A stretch of DNA of 38,455 bases from JBFWVD01 sp050246915. GTDB lineage: Bacteria > Actinomycetota > Acidimicrobiia > Acidimicrobiales > Ilumatobacteraceae. The position numbers were made by a program, and so were the translations under genes. Shown piece after piece: positions 16,482 through 24,881 of this stretch (the first letter of the stretch is position 1; each line of letters opens with the position of its first letter). The stretch spans positions 1 to 38,455 of the forward strand of contig JBFWVD010000049.1 of the NCBI GenBank assembly GCA_050246915.1, given 5' to 3'. The notes below the pieces were generated by a model. The model had not been told where the DNA came from and ran no database searches. It was given only the letters and a program-made list of their open reading frames with translations.

Positions 16482-19235
16482 TCAGGATGCGGGCTCGATG
16501 TCCTGCGGCGAGGCTCGACGCCAACAACCCTTGCCGGCCTGCTTGGCCCGATACATCGCTGCGTCGGCGAGGCGGAGGAGCTCGTGGGGATTGGTATCGG
16601 GGTCGGCGGTGGTGACGATGCCGACGCTCGAGCCGATCGAGACCACGGCGTTGTCGAGTTGGATCGGTTCGCTCAGCAGGTTCACGATGCGACTGGCCAC
16701 GAGGTCGCTGTCTTCGGATGCCGCGGTGTCGGGAAGCAGCACGACGAACTCATCGCCACCGAAGCGCCCCACCACGTCGCCCGAACGTACGGCGCGCTGC
16801 AGTCGGGCGGCCACCTCGAGCAGCACCGCGTCACCGGCATCGTGCCCGTGGATGTCGTTGATCGCCTTGAACCCATCGAGATCGCAGAACAGCACGCTGG
16901 CGCGCGTCTTGTTGTCGGCCACCGACTGGATGGCTGCCTCGATGAGTTGGTGCATCAATCGTCGATTGGGGAGATCGGTGAGCGCGTCGTGGGTGGCTTG
17001 TCGGGCCAGCGCAGCTGCAGCCGCCTTGCGATCGGTGATGTCGCGCACGGCGCACTGGTACTCGACGGCGTGCCCGTCGGCGTCGACGATGCCGCGCACC
17101 GTCGCTTCGACCGATCGATGCACGCCGTCGGCGATGATGAGCTGACATTCGATGGTGAGCGAGTGGTTGCTGTCGCCTTCGAGTCTCGCCAACGCTTCAG
17201 CGATGGTCGGTTGATCCTCGGGCATGACGAAGTCCAGCAGGTTCCGCCCCTCGAGGTCGGCGGGTTCCATGCCGATCAACTGGCGAGCGGCGTCGGACAC
17301 GAACTCCATCACGCCGTTGGTGTCGCATCGCATGATGACGTCGGCCGAGTCCTGGGCGAGGAGTCGGAACCGCTCCTCGCTCTGCCGCAGCGCCTGATCG
17401 CGCTCTTTGAGCGCGAGCGCGTTGCCGATGACCTCAGCAGCCAGTTGGAGCACCGACATGTCACCGTCGTTCCAGACGCGTGATCCGTTGGTGTCGACGA
17501 GCCGGAGGAAACCAGTCGCAGTGCGCTGACGCATCAGCGGAACGGCGAGGAACGCCCCTCCAGGATGGAGCTCACTGTCGAACAACTCGAGCGCCATGTC
17601 GAGGTTGCGTGTCGACGCGTCATCGACGGCCACGGCGAGCCCGCGCTCCAGCGATCCCATCAGATGCGGAAAGGTGCTCAGTACGATGCGCTCACTGGCC
17701 GGCGTGAGTTGCGGCCCGGACCATTCGTAGCGACGCAGGGCGACCGACATCCGATTGTCGATCTCGAACAGTGCGACATCGTCGACGTCGAGGAACACGC
17801 CGAAGTACTCCAGTGCCGTCGCGATGTTGTCGTCGATGTGCTCGGTGCCTTCTTCCAAGATGCGTGACGACAGTCCGAGCACGATGTCTTCGAACTGCAT
17901 ACGTGTCCGCATGCGGTCCTCGGCGTCGCGTTTGGCCGAGATGTCGTGGGCGTTGAGGAACAACACCGGCAGCGCACTCCCGGTTTCGGGGTCGGTTGGC
18001 ACTGTGTAGGTGATCTCGAACCAATGATGATCGTGGTTCGAGTCGATCAACCGTTGCTCCACCGTCCATGTGGTCAGTTCGCTCGGCGTTTCGTGAACGA
18101 CGTCTTCGGGATGGATGAGATCGAACACCCAGGTGCCCACGAGATCGTCGACGCGATGACCCAGCGTTCGTTCCACCGATGGCGAGACGTAGCTCAGCTG
18201 TCCGGAGGCGTCGATCACGGCAACAATGTCGTTGGACTGCTCGGTGAGGAGGCGATAGTGCCGTTCGCGCTCGGTGAGCACTCGGTCGAGATGCCATCGC
18301 TCGATTGCCGCACCCATGAGCTTGCCCAGCACGACGAGTGAGTCGACCGAGTCCTCCCAATCGAAGGGGCGTTCGAGCGTCTCGAAGAACGTGACGCCCA
18401 CTTCGTCGCCCCGGATCGGAGCGGGCACCACACAGGTCGCGCCGATGCGACGCGCCTTCCACATGACCTGATCGACCTCCCAACCGGGGAGCTTGGCGGT
18501 GGCATCGCTGATGACGACCGGGCGGCCGGCCCAAAGATCGCCCAGGACGCGGGGCTGCAGTGCCGCGGGCAGCTCGGCGAGCGTCACGAACATCTCTTCC
18601 ACCGCTGGGTTGATCCAGTGGTAGGCGAGGGACATGTTGCCGTGCTCTTCACTCAAGATCGCTATGCCGACGCGGTCGATGCCGAGGTGCTCACCGATCC
18701 GGGCCACTGCGCTGGTGAGCTCGACGGGGATCATGCTCGGACTGCAACTGAGCAGGCTGGTGGAGATGTCGAGCACCAAGCTCGACAGATGCGCCGCATG
18801 CTCGACGCTGAGGTGCTCGAGCCGCTGATTGGTGATGTCGGTGCACACACCGATGTACCCGAAGGTGCCCGCCTCGGCGTCGGTCCACGGTGTCGACCGA
18901 TTGAGCATCCATCGGTATTCGCCGGACGCGGAGCGAAGGCGGTATGTGAACTCGCACGGCTGCCGCTCGCGATGCGCGGCGAAGAAGGTCGAGAGGTATT
19001 CCTCGCGATCGTCGGGGTGGATCGTTTCCGCCCAACGCGGGCCGCATTCCTCGGCCATCGATCGGCCGCTGAACTCGACCATGGCCCGGTTCACCCAGGT
19101 GGTTCCCCGCTCACCGGTGTTGATCCACACCGGGAGGGGGAGGCGGTCGAAGAGCCGGACGAGGGCGGCTTGGGACAGCGTGAGCGACGGGCCCGCACCG
19201 GGCAGAGTGCCGCGCCTGTCCCGTGGTTCGCTCAC
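16482..19235 (-). CDS. multi-sensor diguanylate cyclase (PAS-GAF-PAS-GAF-PAS-GGDEF)
   Basis: This 917-residue cytoplasmic enzyme is predicted to make cyclic di-GMP. Approximate domains are PAS 25-135 (ending YIGVCTDITNQRL), GAF 150-318, PAS 325-437, GAF 450-612, PAS 618-736 (ending CAVRDITDRKAA) and GGDEF 745-905. The active-site GGDEF is intact at 826-830. RSGD at 817-820 sits exactly five residues before it, which is the allosteric inhibitory I-site (RxxD), so product feedback inhibition is expected. There is no EAL or HD-GYP domain and no membrane helix. Five sensory modules suggest integration of several soluble cues, possibly redox or ligand. No cofactor-binding residue could be assigned. 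The GTG start at 19235 lacks a good ribosome site. Confidence 0.93.
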   Translation of the reverse strand: MSEPRDRRGTLPGAGPSLTLSQAALVRLFDRLPLPVWINTGERGTTWVNRAMVEFSGRSMAEECGPRWAETIHPDDREEYLSTFFAAHRERQPCEFTYRLRSASGEYRWMLNRSTPWTDAEAGTFGYIGVCTDITNQRLEHLSVEHAAHLSSLVLDISTSLLSCSPSMIPVELTSAVARIGEHLGIDRVGIAILSEEHGNMSLAYHWINPAVEEMFVTLAELPAALQPRVLGDLWAGRPVVISDATAKLPGWEVDQVMWKARRIGATCVVPAPIRGDEVGVTFFETLERPFDWEDSVDSLVVLGKLMGAAIERWHLDRVLTERERHYRLLTEQSNDIVAVIDASGQLSYVSPSVERTLGHRVDDLVGTWVFDLIHPEDVVHETPSELTTWTVEQRLIDSNHDHHWFEITYTVPTDPETGSALPVLFLNAHDISAKRDAEDRMRTRMQFEDIVLGLSSRILEEGTEHIDDNIATALEYFGVFLDVDDVALFEIDNRMSVALRRYEWSGPQLTPASERIVLSTFPHLMGSLERGLAVAVDDASTRNLDMALELFDSELHPGGAFLAVPLMRQRTATGFLRLVDTNGSRVWNDGDMSVLQLAAEVIGNALALKERDQALRQSEERFRLLAQDSADVIMRCDTNGVMEFVSDAARQLIGMEPADLEGRNLLDFVMPEDQPTIAEALARLEGDSNHSLTIECQLIIADGVHRSVEATVRGIVDADGHAVEYQCAVRDITDRKAAAAALARQATHDALTDLPNRRLMHQLIEAAIQSVADNKTRASVLFCDLDGFKAINDIHGHDAGDAVLLEVAARLQRAVRSGDVVGRFGGDEFVVLLPDTAASEDSDLVASRIVNLLSEPIQLDNAVVSIGSSVGIVTTADPDTNPHELLRLADAAMYRAKQAGKGCWRRASPQDIEPAS

Positions 19236-19303
19236 CTTGCTTGCATCGGCGGTGGACAGGGTGGATAAAGGCCCAAGGTGGGCCCCTGAGGAGATCCTGC
19301 CGA

Positions 19304-19705
19304 TCAGTCGGTGATTGCCTTGACCTCAGCCGCTACCTGTTTGGCCACCTGGTCGACCTGCTGGGCCTGGAGGGCCAGCAGTTTGGTCATGTCGCCCTGG
19401 ACGCGGATCTTGCCGGCCATGAACGCCTGCATGAGGGCGGCGGCGTCTTGATCCACGAACATGGTCCGCGCCGTGGCGTAATCGATGGTGATGGTGACCT
19501 CGGCGTCGTCGAGCGAACCCTGATCGATGACCAGATCGCCGGACGTCGAGTCGATGAAGGTGTGCATCACCGGGTCGCCGAAGGGCACCTCGGTGATGAT
19601 CTGGTTCATCTTGATCTTGGGCGCCGGCGGCGTCTGCCCCGCGTAGCGGGTGTGGATCGCCTTGGCCGCAGCGATCCACTCGTCGCTCAAGAATGGATGG
19701 GTCAC
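19304..19705 (-). CDS. SCP2 sterol-binding domain protein
   Basis: A 133-residue stand-alone SCP2-like protein, predicted to bind lipids or acyl-CoA in the cytoplasm. Visible family features are the segment VMHTFIDSTSGDLVIDQGSLDDAEVTITIDYATARTMF in interrupted form, followed by AAALMQAFMAGKIRVQGDMTKLLALQ. The latter is the conserved lipid-pocket closing helix with the F-x-x-G-K-I-x-V-x-G-D pattern. I chose GTG 19705 because a GAGGAG lies 6 bases before it; the upstream in-frame ATG at 19744 has no such support. It lies 68 bases upstream of the cyclase gene on the same strand, but an operon link is not proven. Confidence 0.85.
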   Translation of the reverse strand: MTHPFLSDEWIAAAKAIHTRYAGQTPPAPKIKMNQIITEVPFGDPVMHTFIDSTSGDLVIDQGSLDDAEVTITIDYATARTMFVDQDAAALMQAFMAGKIRVQGDMTKLLALQAQQVDQVAKQVAAEVKAITD

Positions 19706-19867
19706 GTCTGGCTCCTCGACGGCTGTGGGCTCGGTCGGTCCCACACGCTGCTCTCGTCACCATCACGGTAGCGGTGCCGCGGGCGGCGCTGCGCAGCAAT
19801 CGGTGACCTCGACCTCGGGCCAACGTGCTTGACCGTCGGGCCACCAGCCCGGCAGGCTGCCGTGGTC

Positions 19868-20653
19868 ATGTCCGATCATCCCGTCATGCCCGGCGCCGAG
19901 CCGGTCAGCTATCACGGCTCGGCCTCCGGGGTGCTGGTCCTCCATGGATTCACCGGCAGCCCGAGTTCGATCCGCCCCATTGCCGAGCATCTCGTCGCTG
20001 CCGGCTACAGCGTGGAGGCACCGCTGCTCCCCGGCCACGGCACGCATGTTTCGGACATGCTCGCAACCGGTTGGGACGACTGGACCGCGGCGGCAGCCGA
20101 CGCGCTGGATCGACTGGCCGAGCGCACTGAGCGACGAGTGGTGGTGGGTCTCTCCATGGGAGGATCGTTGACGTTGTGGCTCGCCGCTCGCCAATGCGCC
20201 GATCGCAATGATGCAAGTCCCATCGACGGTGTCGTGTGCATCAACCCGAAGGTGGTGGCTGAGCCCGACGAGATCCGCGAGATGGCCCAGGGCATGGTGG
20301 ACGAGGGCGATGTGCTCATCCCCGGTTCCGGCAACGACATCGCCAAGGAAGGCGTGACCGATCTGAGCTATTCCGGTACGCCGCTACCTCCGGCCCTGTC
20401 GTTGTGGGAGGGTCTCGACGCGCTCGGCCCTGGCTTGGCGCGGTGCGATCTGCCCATGTTGCTCATGACCTCGCCGCAGGACCATGTGGTGCCCCCGAGC
20501 GATTCCGATCACCTGGCTCAGGTGTGGGCCGGCCCCGTGCGTCGCCGCAGCCTCGACAACAGCTTCCATGTCGCGACACTCGATCACGACGCCGAGGTCG
20601 TTCTGGCCGAGACGCTGGCGTTCGTGCACGAGCTACTCGGACCCGCCCGCTGA
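19868..20653 (+). CDS. alpha/beta hydrolase, Est30-like carboxylesterase
   Basis: A 261-residue cytoplasmic esterase or lipase-like hydrolase. The oxyanion-side motif LHGFTGSP is at residues 25-32. The nucleophile elbow GLSMGG has Ser96. Asp205 in TSPQDHVVPP and His234 in SFHVATLD complete the triad in the spacing of the Geobacillus Est30 family. Relatives hydrolyse short to medium acyl esters or monoacylglycerols; the natural substrate is unknown. The start is uncertain: ATG 19868 was chosen, and ATG 19886 is possible because homology begins near the SYHG segment. It is divergent from the SCP2 gene across 162 bases. A palindromic repeat follows at 20696. Confidence 0.88.
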   Translation: MSDHPVMPGAEPVSYHGSASGVLVLHGFTGSPSSIRPIAEHLVAAGYSVEAPLLPGHGTHVSDMLATGWDDWTAAAADALDRLAERTERRVVVGLSMGGSLTLWLAARQCADRNDASPIDGVVCINPKVVAEPDEIREMAQGMVDEGDVLIPGSGNDIAKEGVTDLSYSGTPLPPALSLWEGLDALGPGLARCDLPMLLMTSPQDHVVPPSDSDHLAQVWAGPVRRRSLDNSFHVATLDHDAEVVLAETLAFVHELLGPAR

Positions 20654-20695
20654 CCCTCGGCTGCACCCCAGGCGACCCGACCCACCGGGAGGTTT

Positions 20696-20727
20696 CGAAG
20701 GTTGTGATCGGTCAGCGATCACAACCT
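20696..20727. repeat. intergenic palindrome, copy 1
   Basis: A 12-base-pair stem (20699-20710 with 20716-20727, loop GTCAG) lies 43 bases after the esterase stop codon. The 32 bases from 20696 to 20727 match 38372-38403 at 31 positions; the one difference is in the loop region. There is no T-run. It could be a repetitive extragenic palindrome, or a Rho-independent-like structure or mRNA 3' end stabiliser. Confidence 0.75.
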
Positions 20728-20798
20728 GCGTGACTTCGGGGGAATTGCGGGCGGTGCGACCGACGGACGTCTGAAGCAGACGACACGGGCGCGCCCAT

Positions 20799-20804
20799 TA
20801 GGGT
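20799..20804 (+). promoter_or_regulatory. possible -10 box giving a leaderless lgt transcript
   Basis: TAGGGT fits TANNNT and is 7 bases upstream of the lgt ATG. The AGGG within it could also act as a weak ribosome site, so the reading is ambiguous. Confidence 0.35.
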
Positions 20805-20811
20805 CGATGCG

Positions 20812-21636
20812 ATGCATCTGCTCGGATCGATCCCTTCGCCGGGATCGAACGCCATCCACATCGGCTCGCTCCAGCTGCGCGCGTACGGGCTGATGATCGC
20901 CCTTGGCGTATTGGCCGCCGTGAAGGTCGCGTCGGACCGCTTCGAAAAGCTCGGTGTCGGCACGGCCGACGACATGGCGAACATCGCCACATGGGCTGTC
21001 CCCGCCGGTGTCATCGGGGCCCGCGCGTACCACGTCATCACTGACTGGCAGTTGTTCCGCGACGACCCGATGCGCATGTTCCAGATCTGGGAAGGCGGTC
21101 TGGGTATCCCCGGAGGACTGCTCGTCGGTGTGGCCGTCGGCGCGTGGCGTGCCAAGGTGCGCACCGGCGGCATTGCCCCTGCCCTCACTGCGGTCACGCC
21201 GGCCATCCCTCTGGCGCAGGCCATCGCTCGGGTGGGCAACTGGTGGAACCAGGAGTTGTTCGGACGCCCCACGACGTTGCCGTGGGGCCTGGAGATCGAT
21301 CCGAAGTACCGCCCCGAGCGCTACGCCAACGAGACCACGTTCCACCCGGCGTTCCTGTACGAGTCGTTGTGGAACCTCGCGCTCTTCGGGTTCCTGCTGT
21401 GGTTCGAAAAGCGAGTGCACCTGCGCCCGGGGCGACTGTTCTGCATCTATCTGATGGGATACAGCTTCGCTCGGTTCTTCATCGAGCGGATCCGCATCGA
21501 TCCGGCGAACAGCATCGGTGGCCTGCGCGTCAACGAGTGGATGTCCATCATCGTGTTCGGCGCGGCGGCAGGCTTCTTGGTGTTCGACCGGCGCAAGCAC
21601 TCAGGAGCGGAGACGCTCGATCAGCTCAGCTTGTGA
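20812..21636 (+). CDS. lgt: prolipoprotein diacylglyceryl transferase
   Basis: Lgt transfers diacylglyceryl from phosphatidylglycerol to the lipobox cysteine of prelipoproteins in the cytoplasmic membrane. This 274-residue protein has about seven helices and the family order: RAYGLMIALGVLAA, GARAYHVITDW, WEGGLGIPGG, the signature ARVGNWWNQELFG, HPAFLYESLWN and the C-terminal RFFIERIRID with its conserved Arg. The WEGGLGIPGG loop has Pro where proteobacterial proteins have His, as in other actinobacteria. It lacks the long C-terminal extension of mycobacterial Lgt. Its last 36 bases overlap the 3' end of the convergent LuxR-type regulator. Confidence 0.96.
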   Translation: MHLLGSIPSPGSNAIHIGSLQLRAYGLMIALGVLAAVKVASDRFEKLGVGTADDMANIATWAVPAGVIGARAYHVITDWQLFRDDPMRMFQIWEGGLGIPGGLLVGVAVGAWRAKVRTGGIAPALTAVTPAIPLAQAIARVGNWWNQELFGRPTTLPWGLEIDPKYRPERYANETTFHPAFLYESLWNLALFGFLLWFEKRVHLRPGRLFCIYLMGYSFARFFIERIRIDPANSIGGLRVNEWMSIIVFGAAAGFLVFDRRKHSGAETLDQLSL

Positions 21637-22953
21637 GCTGACCCGGGTCTTGCGGAAGATCGCCTTCAGGTGATTGCGCACCGTGTGCTGGCTCAGATAG
21701 AGCCGCTTGGCGATCGACGGGACGCGGTACCCCTCGAGCAGCAAGTGCAGCACATCCCACTCGCGTGCAGAGAGGTCTTCGAACCCGGCGGGGACGTCGT
21801 GGCGTGCCGGCCGTGCCGGGCGGTTCGCCGGGGCGGTCGTCGATTCGCGAGTGGGCTTCTCGACGCTCACCCGGTCGAGGTGGCGAACGATCATGATGAC
21901 TCCACCGCCGGCGTCGCCTTGGCCGAGTCCGACGGGCTCGGTGACCGTCTCGATGAGGTGATGGCGGCCGGCCGCATCGGTCACTCGCAGCTGCTGACTA
22001 CCGAGGCCCGCGGTGGCGTTCGTGCCCGACGTCTGGGCTCTGTCGGTGAGATCGATGATCATCTGCCCGCCACTGCTCAGCTCGGTCATGTGGGCGTTGG
22101 AGTAGCACACGACACCATCGGCGTCGACGAGAGCGACCCCCTCACCGAGCGCATCGAGCAACGTGCCGAACCGCGACATCCATCGCAGCGCACGATCACC
22201 GGTCGAATCATCGGGATCGCCGTGGCCCACGAAGATGACGACCATGCCACCGGTCTCGGGATCGAACTCGGCACGGCAGACGCCCGCGATCTGGCGACCG
22301 TTCACGTTCAGCTTGATGGAGGTGGTGACGACACCGAGCGACGGGAGCTGTGTGAGCAGATCGCGCCCGGCGTCGCGCTGTTCGGGATCGACGAGATCGA
22401 GGCAGTAGGTGCCGACGAGTTCATCGACGCTGCGGCCCACCGAGTGGGCGAGGGCCTCGGTCACCCACACCAAGCGACCATCGGATCCCATCACGGCGAC
22501 GGGGTTCACGTTGTGTCGGGCCAGCAGGCTGATGCGAGCCCGCTCGGTCTCGAGGCTTCGCTCGGCCATGCGGGCCCTGATCTCGAGTGCCAGATACGCG
22601 GTGGCCGACCGTGTGATCGAGTCGTAGTCGATGGTGGGGTCTGGTGGGCCGTCGACGATGACCTCGACGACGCCGATGAGCTCGCCGTTGGACCGCAGTT
22701 CGGAGCACTTCAGATGACAGGGCTGATCGTCGAAGCCGATGAGGGCGCCCAGGTCCCCGCTCTCGACGCAGCGACGGATGGATGCGCCACGGGGATCGGC
22801 ATCGGTGCAACTCCAGCGACCCGACGAGCTGCCCCGCACCGACACGGCCAAGACCCGGCGACCCAACTCGGCGGACACGGCCTGTGCGAAGAAGCCAGCG
22901 ACGTCGTTGTCGTCGACCTGGTCCATCAACGCTTTACTCAGCATCTCGACCAC
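21601..22953 (-). CDS. PAS-domain LuxR-family transcriptional regulator
   Basis: A 450-residue cytoplasmic regulator. The N-terminal ~150 residues look GAF-like. Two PAS-like modules follow, one starting near ARHNVNPVAVMGSDGRLVWV and another near LLDALGEGVALVDADGVVCYSN. A Pro-rich linker leads to the C-terminal LuxR helix-turn-helix, which reads LSAREWDVLHLLLEGY, then LYLSQHTVRNHLKAIFRKT. There is no receiver domain, so it is probably controlled by a ligand or redox signal sensed by the PAS modules. GTG 22953 is used as start; ATG 22944 is an equally possible start three codons in. It overlaps lgt by 36 bases tail to tail and is divergent from gatC across 210 bases that include an AT-richer stretch. 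Confidence 0.85.
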   Translation of the reverse strand: MVEMLSKALMDQVDDNDVAGFFAQAVSAELGRRVLAVSVRGSSSGRWSCTDADPRGASIRRCVESGDLGALIGFDDQPCHLKCSELRSNGELIGVVEVIVDGPPDPTIDYDSITRSATAYLALEIRARMAERSLETERARISLLARHNVNPVAVMGSDGRLVWVTEALAHSVGRSVDELVGTYCLDLVDPEQRDAGRDLLTQLPSLGVVTTSIKLNVNGRQIAGVCRAEFDPETGGMVVIFVGHGDPDDSTGDRALRWMSRFGTLLDALGEGVALVDADGVVCYSNAHMTELSSGGQMIIDLTDRAQTSGTNATAGLGSQQLRVTDAAGRHHLIETVTEPVGLGQGDAGGGVIMIVRHLDRVSVEKPTRESTTAPANRPARPARHDVPAGFEDLSAREWDVLHLLLEGYRVPSIAKRLYLSQHTVRNHLKAIFRKTRVSSQAELIERLRS

Positions 22954-23149
22954 TGCCCCCGCCGAGGAACACCGGAAGTTTCGTGGAGCCTGTCGTCAAC
23001 ATCCGAACCATTCATTGCGCCCATAACTGATTTTGGGCATGTCTTCGGCAATTAGGCAACTGTCTATTGATCGAAAGTGTGGCCTGTTTCGGGTCATCAT
23101 GCCCCTAGGCGTTCCTGGAACGAACAGCCCTGCTCCGGCGCGACCCGCC

Positions 23150-23155
23150 TAGCAT
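23150..23155 (+). promoter_or_regulatory. possible -10 box of the gatCAB operon
   Basis: TAGCAT fits TANNNT and is 8 bases upstream of the gatC GTG. No Shine-Dalgarno sequence lies between them. Confidence 0.35.
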
Positions 23156-23163
23156 CCACGCTC

Positions 23164-23466
23164 GTGTCCGATCGCCTCACCCCCGACGACGTCGCGTACG
23201 TCGCCCGCCTGGCCCGTCTCGACCTCACCCCTGAGGAGTTGGATCGCTATTCGCACCAACTCGCCGACATGCTCGATCACTTCGCCGATATCGACGCTCT
23301 TGATCTGGCCTCGGTCGAACCCATGACCCAGCCCTATCCCTTGGTGAACGTGTTGCGTGACGACGTGGTGCGTCCGAGCGTCGACCGGGCTGAGGTGCTG
23401 GCGTGCGCGCCTGACGCCGAGGCCGATCGGTTCAAGGTTCCGGCCATCTTGGGGGAGCCGGCATGA
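23164..23466 (+). CDS. gatC: Asp-tRNA(Asn)/Glu-tRNA(Gln) amidotransferase subunit C
   Basis: GatC is the small subunit that stabilises GatA and GatB in the tRNA-dependent amidotransferase. The 100-residue protein shows the family pattern LTPDDVAYVARLARLDLTPEEL at the N-terminus, the M-x-HF helix, and VEPMTQPYPLVNVLRDDV in the middle. The GTG at 23164 gives the normal N-terminus; longer in-frame sequence upstream lacks homology. It is the first gene of gatC–gatA–gatB, and its stop overlaps gatA by 4 bases (ATGA). Confidence 0.95.
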   Translation: MSDRLTPDDVAYVARLARLDLTPEELDRYSHQLADMLDHFADIDALDLASVEPMTQPYPLVNVLRDDVVRPSVDRAEVLACAPDAEADRFKVPAILGEPA

Positions 23467-24881
23467 GCGATTCAGCAGTGGCGATTGCCAAGGCCGTTCG
23501 ATCCGGGCAGCGCCGTGCCATCGACGTCGTGGAAGAGCACCTGGCACGCATCGGTGACGATCCGTTGAACGCGTTCAACCTCGTGCTGGCCGACCAGGCT
23601 CGAGCCGCGGCGATGGCCGTCGACGCGGCGGTCGCTCGTGGTGAAGATCCCGGACCGCTGGCCGGCGTCCCCGTGGCGCTCAAGGACAACCTGTGTACGC
23701 GGGGCATCCCCACGACGTGTTCCTCGAAGATCCTCGAAGGCTGGCGGCCGCCGTACAACGCCACCGTCGTCGACCGCATCGCGGCCGCTGGAGGCATCGC
23801 CATCGGCAAGACCAACCTCGACGAGTTCGCCATGGGGTCGTCCACCGAGAACTCGGCGTTCGGCCCGACGTTGAACCCCGTTGACCCAACTCGTGTCGCT
23901 GGCGGTTCCAGTGGTGGGTCGGCCGCCGCGGTGGCGGCTGGGCACGCGCCGCTGAGCCTCGGCTCCGACACCGGCGGATCGATCCGTCTGCCGGCCAGCT
24001 TCTGCGGGACGATCGGCATGAAGCCCACCTACGGCCGGGTGAGTCGATACGGGCTCGTAGCGTTCGCCAGCTCGCTCGATCAGATCGGTCCGTTCGCCAA
24101 CTCGGTGGCCGATGCCGCCGCGCTCTATGACGTCATCGCCGGACACGATCCGCTCGACTCCACCTCCATCCCACTCCCGCTCGAGCCGGTCTCTCCCGAC
24201 CTCGCTGCCGGGGTGAAGGGCCTTCGCGTCGGGGTCATCTCCGAACTGCGCGAGGGCGTAGCTCCCGATGTATTGGCTCGACTCGACGCTGCACTCGATG
24301 CGCTGCGCCATGGCGGAGCCATCGTCGATGAGGCATCGATCCCGGCGGTGGCCTATGGGCTCACCGCCTACTACCTCATCGCCCCGGCCGAGGCATCGAG
24401 CAACCTCGCCCGCTACGACGGTGTGCGTTACGGCGTGCGGGTTGATGGGCCCGACACGACGACCATGATGCACCGCACCCGCTCCGCCGGGTTCGGCGCA
24501 GAGGTGAAACGGCGCATCATGCTCGGCACCTATGCCCTGTCTGCTGGGTACTACGACGCGTACTACGGCAAGGCCCTCAAGGTCCGCCGTCTCATCGCGC
24601 AGAGCTTCGACGAGGCCTATCAGCGCTTCGATGTGCTCATTTCGCCGACTGCTCCCACGACGGCGTTCCCGTTGGGAGCCAAGACGGCCGACCCGCTCAC
24701 CATGTACCTCACCGACATCTGCACCATCCCGACCAACCTGGCCGGTCATCCGGCCATGAGCGTGCCCTACGGCGTCGGTGCTGATGGTCTCCCCGTCGGC
24801 GTGCAGGTGCTCGCGCCCACCCTGGGCGAGTCGATCATGTTCCGCACCGCCAGCGTTCTCGAGGAGTCGATGAGTCGATGA
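23463..24881 (+). CDS. gatA: Asp-tRNA(Asn)/Glu-tRNA(Gln) amidotransferase subunit A
   Basis: GatA is the amidase-signature subunit that releases ammonia from glutamine and channels it to GatB. In the 472-residue protein the Ser-cis-Ser-Lys triad is Lys74 (VALKDNL), Ser149 (in GGSSGGS) and Ser173 (SDTGGSIR). The presence of the complex means that Gln-tRNA, and possibly Asn-tRNA, is formed by transamidation, so a direct glutaminyl-tRNA synthetase is probably absent; that is inference from the family. It overlaps gatC and gatB by 4 bases each. Confidence 0.97.
   Translation: MSDSAVAIAKAVRSGQRRAIDVVEEHLARIGDDPLNAFNLVLADQARAAAMAVDAAVARGEDPGPLAGVPVALKDNLCTRGIPTTCSSKILEGWRPPYNATVVDRIAAAGGIAIGKTNLDEFAMGSSTENSAFGPTLNPVDPTRVAGGSSGGSAAAVAAGHAPLSLGSDTGGSIRLPASFCGTIGMKPTYGRVSRYGLVAFASSLDQIGPFANSVADAAALYDVIAGHDPLDSTSIPLPLEPVSPDLAAGVKGLRVGVISELREGVAPDVLARLDAALDALRHGGAIVDEASIPAVAYGLTAYYLIAPAEASSNLARYDGVRYGVRVDGPDTTTMMHRTRSAGFGAEVKRRIMLGTYALSAGYYDAYYGKALKVRRLIAQSFDEAYQRFDVLISPTAPTTAFPLGAKTADPLTMYLTDICTIPTNLAGHPAMSVPYGVGADGLPVGVQVLAPTLGESIMFRTASVLEESMSR

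Noticed and set aside
21670..23055. 461-residue plus-strand open frame opposite the LuxR regulator
   Set aside because: The minus strand has a clear LuxR helix-turn-helix and PAS domains; this frame shows no domain.
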